From: Phycisphaerales bacterium
GTDB taxonomy: Bacteria; Planctomycetota; Phycisphaerae; Tepidisphaerales; Tepidisphaeraceae
Direction of reading: 5' to 3'
Length of the DNA: 64,000 bases
NCBI GenBank assembly: GCA_020847375.1
Contig: JADLCB010000021.1
Location: forward strand, 124,001-188,000
The notes under the pieces were generated by a model that was given only the letters and a program-made list of their open reading frames with translations, ran no database searches and was not told where the DNA came from. Position 1 is the first letter of the stretch; every line of letters starts with the position of its first letter. The translations under genes and the position numbers were made by a program. Shown in pieces: positions 34,851 to 44,711 of the stretch.

Positions 34851-36022
34851 CAGAGCAAATCCACATCACGATCGTGAGACAATATCCGGCGATATTCCTT
34901 CAACGTTGTCGCGGCTATCCTTGGCCAGGTATACCGCTCTTGAACAAGCTGCCTTGCCTCGCACCCCATCGCAAGCCACTGATCTTTGACAGACAGAATT
35001 TTCCCAAACGTTTTTGCAATTTCCGCCGGCGTCAATGTTACATTCCAGCCAGCGCCGGCTTCTTCAACCTCTTCAGCCATATTCGTTCCCGGCGACAGCA
35101 TCACCGGCAACCCATAAGCCAGCGCTTCCAGAACGCCCAAGGGATGGCCTTCAGATCGGGACAGCAGCACAAACATATCTGCCAATTGCAGAACACGCAC
35201 CTTGTCCTGCCCAAAAACTGCCTCATGCAGACAAACAATATCAGCAATACCCAATCGCTTCACCTGCCCGCAGATGAATGCACGCCCACCTCGCTTGTGA
35301 TCAGTACCATAAATATCAATTTTGACGCGGCTTGACCGCAAGTCCTCGGCAACCCTCGCCACACCCTCCAGCAAAACATCCAAGCCCTTGTTATGGACAT
35401 CCAACCGGCCGATATAGATGAACGTCACACTCGGATGCGTCCCCGGCGCTGCACAGCGACTATCATCAATTTCCGACACCCCATTGCCCACCACAAACTG
35501 CCGCACAGACCACTGCGTTATATGGGATGCTTCACCCCTGGTCAGGCAATGAATGGCTGCACTGTTTTCCACAAACCTGTTAACGAACAGACGGTTGGCC
35601 ACATGTTTTTTAATCCTTGATAATGACTGGGCAAAATCAGTCAGGCTGCCACGCGGCGTAATAACATATGGAATTCCATAATGACGAAAATACCGAGCCA
35701 GGCGGGCATAGGCCAAAAAATATACGCCATGAAATACAGCAATATCCGGCCTCTGGAACCGTTCCGGCATCGACTTAATTGTGTGACGATCCAAACCCCG
35801 GTACTTAATAACCGGAGCGGTCAACCAATCTGGAATAGCGCCGGGGCAGCGAATATCCAAAAGGCATGTTTCAACCCCTTCCACATTATTTTGATGCTGA
35901 ACCAAAGCAGGCACGGAGTAGGTCGGCCCCGATTGCAGACGCCCGAAATTGACTGCTGCAACATGCACTATTCTCACTTCATCACCACCCGGGCTTCTTG
36001 GCTCAACGATTATTTTGTGCAA
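34850..36022 (-). CDS. glycosyltransferase family 4
   Basis: 390 residues. VAAVNFGRLQSGPTYSVPAL at the N-terminus, VITPRGSLTDFAQSLSRIKK, YIGRLDVHNKGLDVLLEGVA, and the catalytic-site motif RSEGHPLGVLEALAYGLPVM. These are GT4 hallmarks of a retaining transferase. The upstream gene ends 5 bases before it. Substrate cannot be told. Confidence 0.85.
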   Translation of the reverse strand: MHKIIVEPRSPGGDEVRIVHVAAVNFGRLQSGPTYSVPALVQHQNNVEGVETCLLDIRCPGAIPDWLTAPVIKYRGLDRHTIKSMPERFQRPDIAVFHGVYFLAYARLARYFRHYGIPYVITPRGSLTDFAQSLSRIKKHVANRLFVNRFVENSAAIHCLTRGEASHITQWSVRQFVVGNGVSEIDDSRCAAPGTHPSVTFIYIGRLDVHNKGLDVLLEGVARVAEDLRSSRVKIDIYGTDHKRGGRAFICGQVKRLGIADIVCLHEAVFGQDKVRVLQLADMFVLLSRSEGHPLGVLEALAYGLPVMLSPGTNMAEEVEEAGAGWNVTLTPAEIAKTFGKILSVKDQWLAMGCEARQLVQERYTWPRIAATTLKEYRRILSHDRDVDLL

Positions 36023-36027
36023 ATGAT

Positions 36028-37164
36028 CTAATTGACCGTTTTAGTCTGTCGGTTGAGTTTCAAGGTCTCAAGAATTACAGCATTGACCTTATTGACATCA
36101 AACACCTGCTCCACAAATGCCCGACTGGCTGCGCCCATGGTGGAGATCAAATCAGGATTATCAATAAATTTGCGCATTGCTTCAGCCAGCTTGGCTGCAT
36201 CGCGCACTGGTACCATAAACCCATTGACCCCATCGCGCACCGTTTCCCGGCAACCAACGCTGTCGGTGGTAATCACCGGTCGCCCCATCGACATCGCCTC
36301 CAAGGTGCTGCGCGGAATACCCTCGCGATAGGACGGCAGGACGCAAACACTCGCTCTGGCAATCTGGGGACGCACATCAGACTGTTCCCCCCCCCATTTC
36401 AAGACACCTTGCCTCTCCCATTCGCGCACTTCGTCTTCGGAAATCGTCGCCCCCTCGCGTTCCAGCGGGCCAATCAGATGCGACTCAAACAACAGCCCTG
36501 CATCTTTGAGCTGCTTTGAGGCTGCCGCATACTCGCGAACACCTTTATCCGGCAGTAATCGCGCAATGAGAAGGAATCGAACCGGACTGATCACTGGCTC
36601 AGCCACTGGAAAGCGCTCAAGATTCACACCCGAACCAAAAACACGAGCCGTTTTCCCCGCAGCAACGATACGTTTGGTAACAAATAATTCTCGATCAGCG
36701 TTGTTCTGAAAAATAACTTTCTCGTTGGTATATAAAGCAATGCGGTACAATGTTTGAACAACCTTAGCCAGAATTCGAGGTCGCAGCCCCGGCAGACTGA
36801 CCGCTGCCATACCAGCCCCGGTAATCATCGATACAATGCGAGGTACTTTTTCCAGCCACGCTGCCAAACTACCGTAGATGACCGGCTTGACATTATAACT
36901 GAGCACCAAGTCCGGTTGCACCTGCTTAATGATGCGTCGCAAACTCTGGAGATAGACCAGATCTGAACCAATATCGAGAGCCCGCCTGCCAAACTCAGTG
37001 GGGAAAAACCGGACACCCCAGTCACGAAGTTGCCGTACCGCGCTGCTCTCAACCTCCGCCGTACACGCCGAAACTTCATGCCCGTGCGCCTGCATCGCTC
37101 GCAACAAATCGCCGCGAAAGCCAACCAGCAGTTTCGAGCTGTTACCAATAACGAGAATACGCAC
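36028..37164 (-). CDS. glycosyltransferase family 4, PglA-like
   Basis: 378 residues. NSSKLLVGFRGDLLRAMQ near the start, YNVKPVIYGSLAA, MITGAGMA, VIFQNNADRELFV, and SYREGIPRSTLEAMSMGRPV with the E-x7-E pair. The N-terminal pattern resembles PglA and related enzymes that add HexNAc to an undecaprenyl-linked bacillosamine-like sugar. That would fit the amino-sugar genes nearby, but is only inference. Three bases behind the previous gene. Confidence 0.85.
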   Translation of the reverse strand: MRILVIGNSSKLLVGFRGDLLRAMQAHGHEVSACTAEVESSAVRQLRDWGVRFFPTEFGRRALDIGSDLVYLQSLRRIIKQVQPDLVLSYNVKPVIYGSLAAWLEKVPRIVSMITGAGMAAVSLPGLRPRILAKVVQTLYRIALYTNEKVIFQNNADRELFVTKRIVAAGKTARVFGSGVNLERFPVAEPVISPVRFLLIARLLPDKGVREYAAASKQLKDAGLLFESHLIGPLEREGATISEDEVREWERQGVLKWGGEQSDVRPQIARASVCVLPSYREGIPRSTLEAMSMGRPVITTDSVGCRETVRDGVNGFMVPVRDAAKLAEAMRKFIDNPDLISTMGAASRAFVEQVFDVNKVNAVILETLKLNRQTKTVN

Positions 37165-37167
37165 CAG

Positions 37168-38370
37168 TTATTTTTTCTCCGCTTCATCGCGCAACACGCG
37201 ATAAAATTTTTCCCGCTCAGCTTGCAGGCAGCTTGACTCATACTCTTGCACCACCTGCACGCCACGTTCAACCTGACTTACCAACCACGATTGATCTGAC
37301 AACACCTGAGCAATCCGTGCAGCAAGCTGCTCAGGGGTTATCGAATCTGATAGAAGTGCTTCAGGTGGCACAAGTTCATTCGTTCCGCCAACATCAGTTG
37401 CCAGGCAGGCAACCCCTCTTGCCATTGCTTCAATAATAACACGCGGCAAACCTTCTGTCTTTGACGGCAACACAAACAGATCGGCACTGTCCAGAACATC
37501 GAAAATCGGCTGACCACCCGGGAGCTTCCCCAGAAACTTCACCTGCTCACTCACCCCTTCATTGGTGGCAATCGCTTTATATTGATCTGCAAACTGGCCG
37601 TCTCCCACCAGTGTCAGTTCGGCATCCAGTCCCTGCCTGCGCAGAATCGCAAACGCGCGAATCAATAGATCCTGCTGCTTATAAGTCGTGTCCATCGTAC
37701 CGATATGAATCAGCTTCCATTTGATGGGCGGCCCGGATGAATTTTTATATCGTTCGACTCGACTCTGAAGTGCGCCGACATCGACGATATTTTCCTTCGT
37801 CAGCGTCACATCTGAGGAATAGAACGATCGGCCATCACATGGATAGCGTTTTTGCAGTGCGTATTTCGTTACGTAGTGGGCAGCGGTTGCGCTGTGACAC
37901 TGTTTTTTCAGATCAGCCGTAGTGATTCTTCGTATAAGGGGACGCATCGGTGCTTTGACCGCTCCGGGAGCATAGACATCCCATGGATCAGCAACAACTT
38001 CCACACCATACGGTTTACCCCGGCGTCTCAGTTCGCGCCACAAAGTTGTGCCGATCGTACCCGGAACGCGCAGGATAAAAGCATCACCCGCCGTCACCGC
38101 TTTTGCAGCAACTCGCTTTAGGCCATTACGCACTCGAAGGTATTGCCACGGGCCATGATAATAAGGCACCTCAAAAAAGCTGACATCCGGTCCGCTGGCA
38201 GGACTGTAACCCTTGGGGACTTCGCAACTATCCCGGACGCGTGCAAAAATCTTAACCGCATCAAACACACGCAGATAGCGCTTCCAGAAGCGCTCATAGT
38301 CCATTGTATTGGAGTAGATTACATCGCCTACTCGTACAAAACGGTGTTCCAAGGCTACAACGACGGTCAT
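37168..38370 (-). CDS. glycosyltransferase family 4
   Basis: 400 residues. The N-terminal half is diverged (MDYERFWKRYLRVFDAVKIF); the C-half is clear GT4: KLIHIGTMDTTYKQQDLLIR, ELTLVGDGQFADQYKAI, and SKTEGLPRVIIEAMARGVAC. Its start overlaps the polymerase stop by four bases, so the two are translationally coupled. Confidence 0.8.
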   Translation of the reverse strand: MTVVVALEHRFVRVGDVIYSNTMDYERFWKRYLRVFDAVKIFARVRDSCEVPKGYSPASGPDVSFFEVPYYHGPWQYLRVRNGLKRVAAKAVTAGDAFILRVPGTIGTTLWRELRRRGKPYGVEVVADPWDVYAPGAVKAPMRPLIRRITTADLKKQCHSATAAHYVTKYALQKRYPCDGRSFYSSDVTLTKENIVDVGALQSRVERYKNSSGPPIKWKLIHIGTMDTTYKQQDLLIRAFAILRRQGLDAELTLVGDGQFADQYKAIATNEGVSEQVKFLGKLPGGQPIFDVLDSADLFVLPSKTEGLPRVIIEAMARGVACLATDVGGTNELVPPEALLSDSITPEQLAARIAQVLSDQSWLVSQVERGVQVVQEYESSCLQAEREKFYRVLRDEAEKK

Positions 38371-39857
38371 GATGCACCCTCGTCACCAGTGGTAACACGC
38401 CCCCATCGTCGAGCTGCGCGATCAAGCATAATTATCATCAGCGTTCCCCATACCAGGGGGCGAGTGAGTGATCCTAAACCGCCACGGGAAAAACTGATTA
38501 GACCCAAGGTTGCTGCGCAGAACAGAAATGTTTTCAGGATCGTTGGTGCGCATAATGCCCGCTCGTACAACGAGCGATAGAGGTAACCAACAATGACCGC
38601 AATAAACAGCCCCCATAACCCAAAATTGAGGTAGGCTTCCATGGCTATTGAACCACCCATCCCGCCACCACCGCCTTGATGGCGCAACGTGATCCACTGC
38701 GCAGGCGATATCCATCCAAAATTGTTAGCCGCCCAACCTCCCAAAAATGGCACGATCTTGGCAATCGCTGCAAAATAAGATTTGCCGTATTGCAAGCCAT
38801 CTGTTTTAACATAGTGCATGGTAGCATTGACAACGCGATAGGAGCCTCCCGCCTCAGCTGCCGTCTGCAGGATTGGCGATTCGGTCTGGCTGATCCCTTC
38901 TGCCAATCGAGACAAACTATACGAGCCGGCATCCGCCCGCATGTACCTGAGCGCTGGAATCACCATGATAAAACCCAGAAGCCCCAGTCCCAGCCAAAGC
39001 AGCCTGATGCGACGGACAAAATGGTGGTATAAAAACAGTGGCGGCAACGCAGCAGCCAAAAAACCGCCGCGCTTGCCTGACATAAAAACAACCCCAAGAT
39101 AAATAACCACCAAGACCAGAAAGGCACGATTCTGAAACAGCCTGGCTCCGGCATGAATACTGGCAGCGACATAAATGAAAATCGCTAATGTTGCCATCCC
39201 CTTTCCGACCGCCCATTCGCGGAAAAGCGTCGCTCCTTCGGTATACATCGAATTTTCGTACTGCACCGACAAGACCCGCCCGCCAGAACGAGCCACACCA
39301 ATCAACATCATCACCAGGGACAGATAAAAGATCATCTGGGCGAGATTCGTCAGCAGCGGCGAGACAGGCACCATCGGCCGGATGACGACTTGACGATGAA
39401 CAAGGTTCCTCACTTCATAGCCGATCAGGAACAGCACCAGAAAAGCCGCTGAGTAAAGCAAGGCGGGATTCAGCTCGTCAACATATGGGACCAGAAACGT
39501 ATCACGATAAGTGAACCCCATCTCCATGACCACATGTCCAAAAAAATGGAACGCCGTAAAGAACAGTACGAAAAAAACATCGGGACTCATCGGGTCCTGG
39601 CGGATGAAAACAGCCCGGACCATGTGGATCCCAGCGACAAGCAATATCAACCACAGGCTGGTACTATCCAGAATATCCCCGTACATCGTCAGATAACGAT
39701 AGACAAAAAAAGTGGCAACAGCGCAAAGCCAGCCGACGTACAACACGGATGAACTTAGATCAATAAGCTGAGTCTCCCCCAGCGCGGCAACCGTACGGTT
39801 TCGCTTGTGCAGCGGGCGCGATTGAGGATAGAGCGTATCGACGGTTGAGTAAGTCAA
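38367..39857 (-). CDS. O-antigen/repeat-unit polymerase (Wzy-like)
   Basis: 496 residues with about 10-12 TM helices. Low sequence conservation is normal for Wzy; recognition is by topology and context: conserved-looking SGGRVLSVQYENSMY, VVFMSGKRGGFLAAAL, a large periplasmic loop (about 310-400) and a Gly-rich RHQGGGGGMGGSIAMEAYLN before another TM helix. Together with wzx and the initiating transferase it makes a full Wzx/Wzy pathway: repeat units polymerised on the outer face of the inner membrane. Confidence 0.7.
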   Translation of the reverse strand: MTYSTVDTLYPQSRPLHKRNRTVAALGETQLIDLSSSVLYVGWLCAVATFFVYRYLTMYGDILDSTSLWLILLVAGIHMVRAVFIRQDPMSPDVFFVLFFTAFHFFGHVVMEMGFTYRDTFLVPYVDELNPALLYSAAFLVLFLIGYEVRNLVHRQVVIRPMVPVSPLLTNLAQMIFYLSLVMMLIGVARSGGRVLSVQYENSMYTEGATLFREWAVGKGMATLAIFIYVAASIHAGARLFQNRAFLVLVVIYLGVVFMSGKRGGFLAAALPPLFLYHHFVRRIRLLWLGLGLLGFIMVIPALRYMRADAGSYSLSRLAEGISQTESPILQTAAEAGGSYRVVNATMHYVKTDGLQYGKSYFAAIAKIVPFLGGWAANNFGWISPAQWITLRHQGGGGGMGGSIAMEAYLNFGLWGLFIAVIVGYLYRSLYERALCAPTILKTFLFCAATLGLISFSRGGLGSLTRPLVWGTLMIIMLDRAARRWGRVTTGDEGAS

Positions 39858-39887
39858 AATGTTGTCTCCACCGGCTGATCCTTACAA

Positions 39888-41036
39888 TTACTTATCGACA
39901 ATTCCCAGATGAGGTAATACAGCACCAAAACAACGATCCGGATCGTATGCCTCTTTTGCCCAGACCGTCATTTGCTCGGCTAGTTGCTGCTCCTGCTCAG
40001 GATGATCCAGCACCGTGATCAGCCGATTGGCGGCCAATTCTGCATCACAAGTCGGTACCAGCCGGTCATACGCCCACGGCGGAACCGCCTCACGATGAGG
40101 CGCGATATTACTGGCAATAAACGGCACACCCGCCAGGATCGCTTCTAACAACGCATTAGGCTGACCTTCCCAAAGTGATGGGAAATAAAACGCATCCAAG
40201 CACTTGAGAACCTGAGGCACATCACTACGCGCCTCACTCAAATATACGACATCCTGCAAACCCATGTTCGTTACAGATTGTAATAATTTCTTCGTAACAT
40301 CACGACCACACAGCAAAAATACGATATTTTTGCGCTTCTGTGAAATCAATTTCGCAACCTTAAGAATTGTCGGATGATTTTTAGATTGATCGTACCTCGC
40401 CAGATGTCCAATAATCAATTTTTCTTTGCTAATACCGAGCTTCTGCCGCTGAACATCGCGATCAATCTGAACCTGAAAGTCTTTGCTTTCGATTCCGTTC
40501 CGAATCACTTCATAACGTCCGTTCTGATTGGCCCGCCAACCCCGGCAAAAAAAGTCAAACGCTGCCGCCGAATTACTCAATAGTGAAGTTGCGCTGGCCA
40601 GAGTCAACCGATGCACAATTTTCCAGTACAAAAGCCGCAGCGGATCATTGGGGAACGGATTTTTGGAATGACGATAAAACGAAATTCGCCTCGGGATACC
40701 TGTCAATGCTGCCAGTGTTAACGGAATCCCCGCAAAATCATCAGTAAAATCGCAATAGGCCTGATAACGCCCACGAGACATGAATCGTCGCAGCTTCCAC
40801 CAACCTGCTGGATCAAAGTAGCCTTGTTTGATGGGAATAACCCGCGCCCCGGACGCTTCGTAGTCCTCGGCCAATACACCCCGCCGACCACTTTTGCAGA
40901 CAACATCGATCCGATCACGCCAGCCACGATCAACCAAAAAACGAACCAGCCGAAGCAAATAACGTTCCGCCCCGCCAACATCAAGGCTGGACACGGCGAA
41001 AAGCAGACGGGATTGAGATGTGCAGGAGTCACTCAT
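39888..41036 (-). CDS. glycosyltransferase family 4
   Basis: 382 residues. AVSSLDVGGAERYLLRLVRF is the classic GT4 start; later IIGHLARYDQSKNHPTILKV, IVFLLCGRDV and PSLWEGQPNALLEAILAGVP with the E-x7-E pair. Overlaps the flippase stop by eight bases and is 30 bases before the polymerase. Donor and acceptor unknown. Confidence 0.85.
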   Translation of the reverse strand: MSDSCTSQSRLLFAVSSLDVGGAERYLLRLVRFLVDRGWRDRIDVVCKSGRRGVLAEDYEASGARVIPIKQGYFDPAGWWKLRRFMSRGRYQAYCDFTDDFAGIPLTLAALTGIPRRISFYRHSKNPFPNDPLRLLYWKIVHRLTLASATSLLSNSAAAFDFFCRGWRANQNGRYEVIRNGIESKDFQVQIDRDVQRQKLGISKEKLIIGHLARYDQSKNHPTILKVAKLISQKRKNIVFLLCGRDVTKKLLQSVTNMGLQDVVYLSEARSDVPQVLKCLDAFYFPSLWEGQPNALLEAILAGVPFIASNIAPHREAVPPWAYDRLVPTCDAELAANRLITVLDHPEQEQQLAEQMTVWAKEAYDPDRCFGAVLPHLGIVDK

Positions 41037-42357
41037 GACGGAACAGCTTCTTTTTACGCATCAAAACCACCGCAAGTACACCATGGGCGATGAACGACGC
41101 AATACAGGCAGCCAGGATTGACCAAGCCAGACCTGTTGCGCCGATGCGCGGAATTGTTAACAACGCTACTACCACCAGAATAATCGCATAAGTGGAATTG
41201 AAGATAAAATTCTTCCATGTTCTCCCGCTGGATTGGGTAACCTGCGAAAGAATACTCACTCCAGCTTGTACCACCGCAGCAAACGCCAGAATTACAAGAA
41301 GTGGCCACTCCTCACGGAACGTCGGGCCAAACCAAGATAGCAACCACGGACTGAAAATGACAACCGGCAAAGCTCCAACTGCAGCAATGCCGATGTTGAT
41401 ACCCAAACTGGCCCAGAGCACCCGACGAAACCGTCGGGCGTTACCATTACCCAACGCTTCGCTCAGCATCGGCAGACTGACCTGTTTCATGGTCGTGGGA
41501 ATAAACAACAGCAATACCCGAAACCGGTCGGCTGCGACATACGCGCCCAGGGCCGCAAAGCCAATCAGATTCGTCGTCAGTGTATAGGCAAACCATGTCG
41601 CTGGAACAGTAACGCCTCCCGACAAGGTCAAGGGGACGGTATAGCTCCAGAACAGTTTTCTTTCTGACCACGCGCCGTGCAGGCTCATGGACAAGTTATG
41701 CTGCTTCATTAATTTGTTCATGCGCCTTAAAAACAATAGGGCCGAAACCCCAAACGACGCTGCAGCACCCAAAACTGCCCCCAACAAATCCAATGACATG
41801 ATCAGCGGAATAGTCACGGCAAGCTCGATGGCGCCTTGAATAACCGCCACACCTGCCATGTGCTTAAAATCATTAAACCCCGCCAATACGCCTTGTAGCA
41901 GGGAGTTCATCACAAGGGTGATAAGGTATAAAACACTGAACATCAGCGGAATTGTGAGTGCCGGTTCTGAATAAATGCCAACAGCCAGCCACTTGGCCAA
42001 TACGACCCCAGCAATCGACATCACAAAAAGTCCGCCGGAGGTGAACAAGAAGATGAACGAAAGGACGTTACCACAGCGGATCGGATCTGAAGTTTTTAAC
42101 TCCGCTACATGTTTGGACGCAGTCTTGGCTGCGCCCATGGCGCTGTACTGCGCCAGCATCGAAACAATACTCCCAACAATTCCCCATTGCCCATAGATCT
42201 CGCGGCCCAGCAGTCTGGCCATAACGATCGATCTGACCAGGAATAACCCACGTGACGCAATTGCACTCAAGGTCGTCCAGAAGACACTGGACGCCATGGT
42301 CATCCGCAGACTTCCCTGGGGAAGATGTCTGGCAATGATATTTCGTAGAAATGTCAT
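41029..42357 (-). CDS. polysaccharide flippase (Wzx/MATE-like)
   Basis: 442 residues from ATG 42357; the frame runs to a TTG at 42402, but that would extend into the regulatory palindrome region. About 12-14 TM helices in two halves, with SSVFWTTLSAIASRGLFLVR, ARLLGREIYGQWGIVGSIVS near the start and ASFGVSALLFLRRMNKLM in the middle, as in RfbX/Wzx. It carries lipid-linked repeat units across the inner membrane. First gene of the minus-strand operon. Confidence 0.8.
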   Translation of the reverse strand: MTFLRNIIARHLPQGSLRMTMASSVFWTTLSAIASRGLFLVRSIVMARLLGREIYGQWGIVGSIVSMLAQYSAMGAAKTASKHVAELKTSDPIRCGNVLSFIFLFTSGGLFVMSIAGVVLAKWLAVGIYSEPALTIPLMFSVLYLITLVMNSLLQGVLAGFNDFKHMAGVAVIQGAIELAVTIPLIMSLDLLGAVLGAAASFGVSALLFLRRMNKLMKQHNLSMSLHGAWSERKLFWSYTVPLTLSGGVTVPATWFAYTLTTNLIGFAALGAYVAADRFRVLLLFIPTTMKQVSLPMLSEALGNGNARRFRRVLWASLGINIGIAAVGALPVVIFSPWLLSWFGPTFREEWPLLVILAFAAVVQAGVSILSQVTQSSGRTWKNFIFNSTYAIILVVVALLTIPRIGATGLAWSILAACIASFIAHGVLAVVLMRKKKLFRHE

Positions 42358-42396
42358 TAAAGGATAATGATTTAGAACTCGCTCGATTTGCCTTTT

Positions 42397-42425
42397 TCGC
42401 AACTGATAACAATATCAGGTTGCGA
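42397..42425. promoter_or_regulatory. imperfect inverted repeat between divergent EPS promoters
   Basis: TCGCAACTGATA-acaa-TATCAGGTTGCGA: twelve paired positions with a single extra G in the right arm. It sits between the wzx start (42357) and the divergent GT4 start (42448). Size fits a dimeric or tetrameric regulator site. The TCGCAA half also appears at 28399-28404. Confidence 0.5.
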
Positions 42426-42447
42426 TACGATCTATTATATTACTGGA

Positions 42448-43611
42448 ATGAACCCACCGTTCACAGATGCCCCCATCAGGATACTTTTTGTTGCTCCACG
42501 ATACCATACCAATCAAGTCGAGAGCGTTCGCGCCCTTCAGCGTGCGGGTTTTCAAGTAAACTATCTTGTCCAATATATCGGTCCAACCGAAGATCACTCT
42601 GAACTGATACCGGTTGTTGCTCCACTTAACTCGCTGGGACGGTTACTCGTTGCCCGGGAATCAAAACGAACCGACTGGATGGAGGCCATGCGTAAGCGAG
42701 CGATTCCGCATTTACGCTGGACTTGGCGATTTTTGCAGAAGCTTCGCCCCGATGTCGTTGTTGTGCGGGGACCGACTCAGTTTATGGGACTTGTATGTAC
42801 CCTGCTGTCGCGCCTGAGTGGCGCTAAAGTTGTCTTTTATACTCAGCAGAATCAGCCCGCATCGACCATCAAAGAGCTGCTGTACCAAGTCCTTCTCGAT
42901 ATCTTCCGTGCTGTATGGATAACACCCATACGCTCAGACAATGGAGCATTACACCCATCGGTTCATCGTATCCGATATGTACCGTTCGTCGCCCCATCCG
43001 CCAATTGTTGCGCCAATTTGCAAACCCCGAAAGTTGTTAAAGTTTTATCGGTAGGTAAGTTTGTTGCTCGGAAAAACCATATCCTGCTTATCAAAGCCTT
43101 GGAACCATGGCTCAAAGCAGGACAGGCACATCTCACTCTGGTCGGCGAAGCTTCCGACGACAACAAACGTGCAATACTCAACACGGTCAAACAGACGATA
43201 GCTGATCTGCAACTGGACGAACACGTAACGATCCGACCCAATGTCCCCTTTGCTGCCATGAGCGCCGTCTATGCCGCTTCTGATCTGTTTGTACTGCCAT
43301 CCCGGGACGAGCCAGCAGCGGTGTCAATTCTCGAGGCCATGGCGCATGGCTTACCAGCAATCTGCAGCACAACAAACGGTACGCAATGCTACATTGAATC
43401 AGGATTAAACGGTTTTGTTTTTGAATCCGACAGCATGCTCTCACTTCGTGCGGCACTGGAGCAAACGTTGGATAACCCCGGCAAGCTCGAGCAGATGAAA
43501 ATTGGCACCAAAGAAGTCATCCGACGCAATCATTCGCCACAGGCCTATATAGCTAGAATCCAGGATCTGTTGAAATTATTGGGCGTAAACCCCCCGAACC
43601 AGCAGCATTAG
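42448..43611 (+). CDS. glycosyltransferase family 4
   Basis: 387 residues from ATG 42448 (a longer frame starts at 42388 inside the palindrome region). PIRILFVAPRYHTNQVESVR, VFYTQQNQ, VGKFVARKNHILLIKAL, LTLVGEA and PSRDEPAAVSILEAMAHGLP. The catalytic E-x7-E is kept as EPAAVSILE. Unlike the other GTs it is transcribed to the right, away from the operon. Confidence 0.85.
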   Translation: MNPPFTDAPIRILFVAPRYHTNQVESVRALQRAGFQVNYLVQYIGPTEDHSELIPVVAPLNSLGRLLVARESKRTDWMEAMRKRAIPHLRWTWRFLQKLRPDVVVVRGPTQFMGLVCTLLSRLSGAKVVFYTQQNQPASTIKELLYQVLLDIFRAVWITPIRSDNGALHPSVHRIRYVPFVAPSANCCANLQTPKVVKVLSVGKFVARKNHILLIKALEPWLKAGQAHLTLVGEASDDNKRAILNTVKQTIADLQLDEHVTIRPNVPFAAMSAVYAASDLFVLPSRDEPAAVSILEAMAHGLPAICSTTNGTQCYIESGLNGFVFESDSMLSLRAALEQTLDNPGKLEQMKIGTKEVIRRNHSPQAYIARIQDLLKLLGVNPPNQQH

Positions 43612-43678
43612 AATAGATTAAAAAGAGCACTGCGTCTTACTTGACATGTATCTGCTTTAACGCGAAAAAATCAACACC

Positions 43679-44677
43679 ATGACCCTATCGAACAAAAACG
43701 CACCCTATCGTAACCATTATAACAATATTTTGACGCTCGTTACCGGCGGGGCTGGGTTTATCGGTTCCCACCTGTCCGAAGCACTCATCGATCTGGGAGC
43801 CAAGGTCATTGTACTGGATGATTTATCGGGAGGCGAGCAGGCTAATCTGGATAGTTTTGCCCCACGTGCTGGCAATAAATTGACATTCGTCAAGGGGAGC
43901 ATTCTGGATCGGCCTCTGGTTGATAAGCTCATGCGCGATGTGCGCTATGTGTTTCACCAGGCGGCTTGGGGATCGGTGCCGCGCAGCGTGGAGATGCCAG
44001 AAACCTATCACCAGATCAACATCACCGGCACGGTCAACGTGCTGGAAGCAGCCCGGGCTGCCAAAGTGCAGCGGGTGGTCTTCGCGGCCAGCAGCTCAGC
44101 TTATGGCGATACGCCCACACTGCCCAAGGTGGAAACCATGCCCGTTTTGCCCCGCAGCCCCTACGCGGCTACCAAGGTGGCGTGCGAGGCGATGCTGCGG
44201 GCGTATGCTAATTGTTACGAAATCGATACCGCCTGCCTGCGATATTTCAACATCTTCGGGCCACGCCAAAATGCCAACAGCGCGTATGCTGCCGTGATCG
44301 CGGCTTTTGCAAAAAACTTGCTGGGTGGTCAACGCCCGCGGATATTCGGCGATGGTGAGCAGTCACGCGATTTTACCTTCGTGGATAACGCCGTCCACGC
44401 CAATCTGCTGGCGGCGTTCAGCCCCAATAAAATCGGCGGCGAAGTGATGAACATCGCCTGCGGGCGACGGGTGACTGTCAACGAGCTGGCCACCAAGATG
44501 GCTGCCATGCTGGGCCGGGAGGATTTAACAGCCGAACACTTACCGCCACGGGCGGGGGATGTCGCCCATTCGCTGGCTGCCTTGGAAAAAGCCAGGCAAT
44601 TGATCGGTTACGAGCCGGTGGTTGATTTTGATACCGGCCTAGCCGCTACGGTGCAGTGGTACAAACAGGTGATGTAA
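43679..44677 (+). CDS. NAD-dependent UDP-sugar 4-epimerase
   Basis: 332 residues, extended SDR. VTGGAGFIGSHLSEALIDLG for NAD, HQAAWGSVPRSVEMP, catalytic Ser in AASSSAYG, YAATK, and LRYFNIFGPRQNANSAYAAV. The HQAAxGSVPRS segment is like WbpP/Gne-type UDP-GlcNAc/UDP-GalNAc 4-epimerases. It would supply UDP-GalNAc or a similar HexNAc to the transferases. 67 bases behind the GT4, same direction. Ends convergent with the GT-C gene. Confidence 0.85.
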   Translation: MTLSNKNAPYRNHYNNILTLVTGGAGFIGSHLSEALIDLGAKVIVLDDLSGGEQANLDSFAPRAGNKLTFVKGSILDRPLVDKLMRDVRYVFHQAAWGSVPRSVEMPETYHQINITGTVNVLEAARAAKVQRVVFAASSSAYGDTPTLPKVETMPVLPRSPYAATKVACEAMLRAYANCYEIDTACLRYFNIFGPRQNANSAYAAVIAAFAKNLLGGQRPRIFGDGEQSRDFTFVDNAVHANLLAAFSPNKIGGEVMNIACGRRVTVNELATKMAAMLGREDLTAEHLPPRAGDVAHSLAALEKARQLIGYEPVVDFDTGLAATVQWYKQVM

Positions 44678-44692
44678 AATATTGTCAATAAA

Positions 44693-44710
44693 ACAATTAT
44701 GCGCAATTGT
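44693..44710. terminator. weak inverted repeat between convergent genes
   Basis: ACAATT-ATGCGC-AATTGT just past the epimerase stop. AT-rich six-base arms with no good T run. It may slow transcription in both directions, but evidence is thin. Confidence 0.2.
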
Positions 44711-44711
44711 G

